Of a DNA stretch of 34,577 nucleotides, positions 31,493 to 34,577 are shown piece after piece. Position numbers and translations under genes: made by a program. The stretch is from Nitrospirota bacterium (GTDB lineage Bacteria; Nitrospirota; Thermodesulfovibrionia; SZUA-242), in NCBI GenBank assembly GCA_016212095.1, contig JACRHH010000033.1:1-34577 (forward strand). Reading direction: 5' to 3'. The notes beneath the pieces are model-generated. The model was not told where the DNA came from and made no database searches. It worked only from the letters and a program-made list of their open reading frames with translations. Positions within the stretch are counted from its first letter, which is position 1. Each line of letters starts with the position of its first letter.

Positions 31493-32754
31493 CGCCCCTC
31501 CTTCGTGATAACTCCTGCAATATCGTAATCCTGCGCCTCGGTTATCCGCACCCGCGCGAAATCGCCAGCGCGGGCATTGCCCGCGCCATGCACAATCACG
31601 CCGCAGTCGATCTCCGGCGCGTCGGCGCATGTGCGGCCAATGGCGGTGTCGCCTTCGCGCTCGTCGATCAGCACATTGAGCGTTCTGCCGATCAATCCCG
31701 AATTGCGCTCGAAGGAAATCGCGGCCTGCGCGGCCATGAGGCGCTCAAGCCTGTCCTTCCTGCGCTTGGCTCCAATCTGCCCCTTCATGCGTGCGGCGGG
31801 CGTGCCTTCCTCCCTCGAATAGGCAAACGCGCCCACGCGGTCTAGCCGCGCCTCGCGCAGAAACGCCAGAAGCCCGTCGAATTCGGCATCGGTTTCGCCC
31901 GGAAAGCCGACGATAAACGTGCTTCTTATCGCAATATCAGGAAGTTTGCTCCTGATTTTCTCTATCAGCCGAAGCTGGCCGCCTTCAACAGGCCGCCTGC
32001 CCATGCGTTTAAGCACGCCAGCGTCCGAATGCTGAAGCGGCATGTCCAAGTAGGCGCATATGTTTCCCGCGCCGCGCATCACGTCGAGCAGCTCATCGGT
32101 AACCGCCTCCGGATATGCGTACATCAGGCGAATCCACGGGATGTCGAGCGCCGAGAGTTTTTCAAGCAAACCGGCAATGTTTTCGCCGATGTCACGCCCG
32201 TATGCGGTTGTATCCTGCGCCACGACGATCAGCTCCTTAACGCCGCTTTGCGCCAGAGCGCGCGCTTCCTGAAAAATTTCGGCGGACGGGCGGCTGATGT
32301 ACGGCCCGCGTATGGACGGAATCACGCAGTAGGTGCAGCGGTTGTCGCAGCCCTCGGCTATCTTCAGATAGGCGAAATGCGGGGCGTTTAGAAGCGGGCG
32401 GGATGACAATGTTTCGACTGCCGCCCCGGCGCGTCCCAACTGCTTGATTATGCGCTGGTTTTCGCCCACGCCGAAGAACGCCTCGATCTCCGGCATCTCG
32501 CGCGCAAGCTCGTCGCGGTATCGGGCCGGAAGGCAGCCGAACGCGATCACGCGCTTTCCGGTTGCGGCGGCCTCCAGAATGGTTTCAACAGACTCGGTCT
32601 TGGCCGATTCGATGAACGAGCATGTGTTAATCAAAATCACGTCGGCGTCTTCCGGAGCGGTGCGGGAATGTCCGGAAATGCCGAGTTGAAGGATGAGGTT
32701 TTCGGAATCGACCTGATTTTTCGGGCAGCCGAGGCTGACTATTGCATATTTCAT
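31489..32754 (-). CDS. rimO: Ribosomal protein S12 methylthiotransferase RimO
   Basis: RimO adds a methylthio group to the conserved Asp of ribosomal protein S12 by radical SAM chemistry with two Fe-S clusters. The 421-residue protein has the N-terminal UPF0004 cysteines C10 ([12 protein letters not shown]), C45 ([10 protein letters not shown]) and C74 (GCLPARY). The radical-SAM triad C136-C140-C143 lies in [17 protein letters not shown], and a C-terminal TRAM domain completes it. SLGCPKN and YCVIPSIRG favour RimO over MiaB. ATG 32754 lies 10 bases after the DUF2062 stop; an upstream open extension is not used. Confidence 0.95.
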   Translation of the reverse strand: MKYAIVSLGCPKNQVDSENLILQLGISGHSRTAPEDADVILINTCSFIESAKTESVETILEAAATGKRVIAFGCLPARYRDELAREMPEIEAFFGVGENQRIIKQLGRAGAAVETLSSRPLLNAPHFAYLKIAEGCDNRCTYCVIPSIRGPYISRPSAEIFQEARALAQSGVKELIVVAQDTTAYGRDIGENIAGLLEKLSALDIPWIRLMYAYPEAVTDELLDVMRGAGNICAYLDMPLQHSDAGVLKRMGRRPVEGGQLRLIEKIRSKLPDIAIRSTFIVGFPGETDAEFDGLLAFLREARLDRVGAFAYSREEGTPAARMKGQIGAKRRKDRLERLMAAQAAISFERNSGLIGRTLNVLIDEREGDTAIGRTCADAPEIDCGVIVHGAGNARAGDFARVRITEAQDYDIAGVITKEGR

Positions 32755-32764
32755 GGCGCGTATC

Positions 32765-33211
32765 TCATGTTGCGTCCGGCTTTCTGTATCGAATGACTGC
32801 CTGTTTGAGCATAACGTATCCGGCCACTGCCGAAACGATTCCAACAACCGTTGTTCCGACCACGAACGGCAGAATAAGGTGGGCGCAGTCGTTCATGAGC
32901 GATTTAAGTGACAGGTTTCCCCAGTCGATAGCCGGAACTTTCGCGTCTCCGCCGGTGAACAGCAGGCCAATCCAGACGCAGAACGTGAAAATCGGCACCA
33001 TCGTCCACGGATTGTTCACGTATACGCCCACAAGCATAACGCGCTTGCTCAGGCGCATAAGGTGCGCTATCGCCAGACCAAGAATGGTATGCAGGCCAAG
33101 CAGCGCCGACATGGCGATGAAGACGCCTATCGCAAACGCAAGCGCAATGCGGTGCGGGGTGTCGTCAACAGCCAGCACCTGCCGGAGGCTTTCACGGAAA
33201 CGGCGTTTCAT
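32765..33211 (-). CDS. DUF2062 membrane protein
   Basis: A 148-residue inner-membrane protein of the DUF2062 family, recognised by HRIALAFAIGVFIAMSALLG, the NNPWTMVPIFTFCVWIG block (conserved Asn-Pro in a membrane segment), and a C-terminal hydrophobic span before a basic tail. Three to four spans are visible. The function is unknown. ATG 33211 is preceded by GGAAG. It is the first gene of the DUF2062-rimO-ORF6N-M50 run. Confidence 0.88.
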   Translation of the reverse strand: MKRRFRESLRQVLAVDDTPHRIALAFAIGVFIAMSALLGLHTILGLAIAHLMRLSKRVMLVGVYVNNPWTMVPIFTFCVWIGLLFTGGDAKVPAIDWGNLSLKSLMNDCAHLILPFVVGTTVVGIVSAVAGYVMLKQAVIRYRKPDAT

Positions 33212-33396
33212 GCTTCCGGGAATCGACTCCGGATTTGATTACGAATATTGATTTTGTAATGCCTTCGTTGCGCTGGATATCTTTCTGAACGGCTGTGGTT
33301 TCTTTATTTGGTAACGAAGAAAGCCTGTTGTACATGTCGGAATATTACCAGAAAACATTGGCGTCGGTCATGCTGTCCGGTGCATGCGCCGCCGAG

Positions 33397-33431
33397 CTCC
33401 TCGCGTTCAGGTTGCCCCGATTGTTATGCGC
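33397..33431. repeat. Left inverted repeat beside fic
   Basis: CTCCTCGCGTTC (33397-33408) and GTTATGCGC (33423-33431) recur in reverse complement beyond the other end of the fic gene (34279-34305). The inner 9 bases are identical; the outer block differs by one inserted base and the spacing differs. The inner part contains the fic stop codon. It could be the end of a small mobile cassette. Confidence 0.55.
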
Positions 33432-34263
33432 TATATTTTTGATTTAATTCTCGAACAATGACTTCCTGAGTGCCTATTAAAGAACTTGCCACGAAAGTTA
33501 CAAAAGGATGGATGTCACCCTTATCCGCCATGCCTAAAGATACAAGATATTGCCTACGGTCTTCTTTCTTGATAATGGCCGGAGGATAGCCCTTTTTTAT
33601 TAGAATCATATTCATTAGGATCCTTGCCCCACGCCCATTCCCGTCATCAAACGGATGGATTCTCACCATATTATAATGTGCAATTGCAGCCGCCACGACA
33701 GGATGGACACTATCAATATTATTTGCAATCCACTTGCATAATATTTCCATTTCATCCGGGACTTGAATTGGTTCTGTATGAAAATGTATCGTCCCATCTG
33801 GTTGCAGCACGTGATTAGGCAAGGATTTATATTTTCCTGGATGTGCAGCCTTCTTTATCTTTTTGCCATATTCATTAACCGCATCCGTGCAGTTTACACC
33901 TGACAAAAGCAGCGCATTGATTTCTTTAATAGTACCCTCTGAGATGGGCCTGTTGTCTTGTATTATTTCATAAAGATAATCAAGCGCTTCGGCATGGTTT
34001 CTGGCATCGAGAAAATCTTTGAAAGGCTTCCCTTCAACCGTCAGCCCTTCCTTTAGAAAAAATAAGGTTTCGCCCCTTGTTAGAGCGCTTCCTTCAATTG
34101 CATTAGAGCTATAAGTCCACTCGACACGCAATTTTTCCTGGATTGCAATCCAGCGTTCTTTTTGCAAAGGTTTATTCGTATCGATTTGTATTTTTAATTC
34201 ATCAATAGTCGCCAATAACGTTTCGAGATCGGGCGTTTTAATAATTTCGTAATACGTTTTCAT
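33424..34263 (-). CDS. Fic-domain protein (probable AMP-transferase)
   Basis: A 279-residue Fic protein. The active-site loop HPFDDGNGRGAR (203-214) is complete, with catalytic H203 and the anion-binding G208-N209-G210-R211. An N-terminal inhibitory helix SNAIEG (53-58, autoinhibitory E57) makes it a class II, self-inhibited form. Fic enzymes usually transfer AMP to a hydroxyl of a target protein; the target is unknown. A C-terminal helical extension follows. The gene is clearly richer in A/T than its neighbours and is flanked by imperfect inverted repeats, both pointing to horizontal transfer. ATG 34263 has AAAGGAA upstream. Confidence 0.93.
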   Translation of the reverse strand: MKTYYEIIKTPDLETLLATIDELKIQIDTNKPLQKERWIAIQEKLRVEWTYSSNAIEGSALTRGETLFFLKEGLTVEGKPFKDFLDARNHAEALDYLYEIIQDNRPISEGTIKEINALLLSGVNCTDAVNEYGKKIKKAAHPGKYKSLPNHVLQPDGTIHFHTEPIQVPDEMEILCKWIANNIDSVHPVVAAAIAHYNMVRIHPFDDGNGRGARILMNMILIKKGYPPAIIKKEDRRQYLVSLGMADKGDIHPFVTFVASSLIGTQEVIVRELNQKYSA

Positions 34264-34278
34264 TTTTCAATTCCTTTT

Positions 34279-34305
34279 GCGCATAACGCTGCGAATCGCG
34301 AGGAG
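34279..34305. repeat. Right inverted repeat beside fic
   Basis: GCGCATAAC (34279-34287) and GAATCGCGAGGAG (34293-34305) mirror the left repeat at 33397-33431. The repeat lies between the fic start and the group II intron. Its layout is compatible with integron attC half-sites or with terminal repeats of a small element, but the core does not match the attC consensus GTTRRRY exactly. Confidence 0.5.
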
Positions 34306-34333
34306 GCTTCCTGCCGATCCCGTGAATGATTTT

Positions 34334-34577
34334 GTGTACGCCCGGCATGGGCGTGAACTTATGGGGTGGAAGTCCCCTGTACGAGAACCGAAAGGTATTC
34401 ATTTAATTGATGGATGCTATCAAAAGTACGAGCCGGAGGCAAGGGCGTCTCTGCGAGGAGGTGTCTGAAGGAAGCCTGAGCGCAAAAGTGCGAGGCGACG
34501 AACAGAAACCGCATACAAGGCTTAGTCTCCGGGCGAGTTGGCACAACACAACGAAGCCCGCAGGTTCGGGAGACAGG
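34334..34577 (+). mobile_element. Group II intron, 5' part (domain I), truncated by window end
   Basis: From about 34334 the sequence has the start GTGTACG, close to the GUGYG 5' end of group II introns. The hairpin CGCCC-GGCAT-GGGCG follows, then GGGG-TGGAAGT-CCCC, CTGAAGGAAGCCTGAGCGCA, and CGACGAACAGAAACCGCATA, all typical of bacterial group II intron domain I. The reverse transcriptase/maturase gene would lie downstream, outside the window. The intron is opposite in orientation to fic and begins about 70 bases upstream of its start, so it may separate fic from an earlier promoter. The exact 5' boundary is approximate. Confidence 0.8.

Noticed and set aside
33192-33335. A 47-codon minus-strand frame between fic and the DUF2062 gene
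   Set aside because: No ribosome-binding site, overlap with the DUF2062 start and no recognisable motif; kept out as probable chance.

Overview
This window comes from a Gram-negative bacterium with roughly 55-60 % G+C. The signs are lipoprotein signal peptides, type IV pilins, and a chemotaxis protein carrying CheZ, a phosphatase known mainly from Proteobacteria and relatives. RpoB keeps E. coli numbering through the rifampicin region. The lineage cannot be named from sequence alone. The gene content fits a deltaproteobacterium-like, Nitrospirota/Nitrospinota-like or candidate-phylum genome.

Positions 1-12,120 hold the conserved transcription/translation block: the end of tuf, then rpmG, tRNA-Trp(CCA), secE, nusG, rplK, rplA, an L10-type leader, rplJ, rplL, an attenuator-like hairpin, rpoB and rpoC, all on the plus strand. 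rplJ appears to start at a CTG codon. The usual rpsL-rpsG-fusA does not follow rpoC. Instead there is a palindromic hairpin, a TrkA-type potassium channel with a GYR filter, a strong terminator, and gatA-gatB (amidotransferase, no gatC nearby).

Positions 16,100-25,000 are an accessory region. It holds a small lipoprotein, a TMTC-like membrane protein with TPRs, a nitroreductase, a PIN-domain toxin-antitoxin pair, uvrB directly downstream of higBA, and two type IV pilin genes interleaved with DUF4160/DUF2442 and a solitary HicB-like gene. Two tiny membrane proteins follow. Promoters can be read here: a sigma54-type site before the first pilin, a strong sigma70 promoter with an overlapping operator before higBA, and several whose predicted start sites fall on or next to the start codon (probably leaderless).

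Positions 25,000-34,577 are mixed. A protein fusing CheW to CheZ has a sigma28-like promoter. infC stands alone with an apparent ATC start. A dispersed palindrome follows it and supplies the stop codon of a branched-chain amino-acid-type binding lipoprotein. A phosphohexomutase comes next. On the minus strand lies a four-gene run: DUF2062, rimO, an ORF6N-domain gene and an M50 protease. The window ends with an A+T-rich Fic gene between imperfect inverted repeats, then the 5' part of a group II intron.

The most notable items are the CheW-CheZ fusion, the pilin with an EF-hand/dockerin-like loop, the toxin-antitoxin-like genes woven into pilin and uvrB operons, the two non-canonical start codons, and the Fic cassette beside a group II intron.
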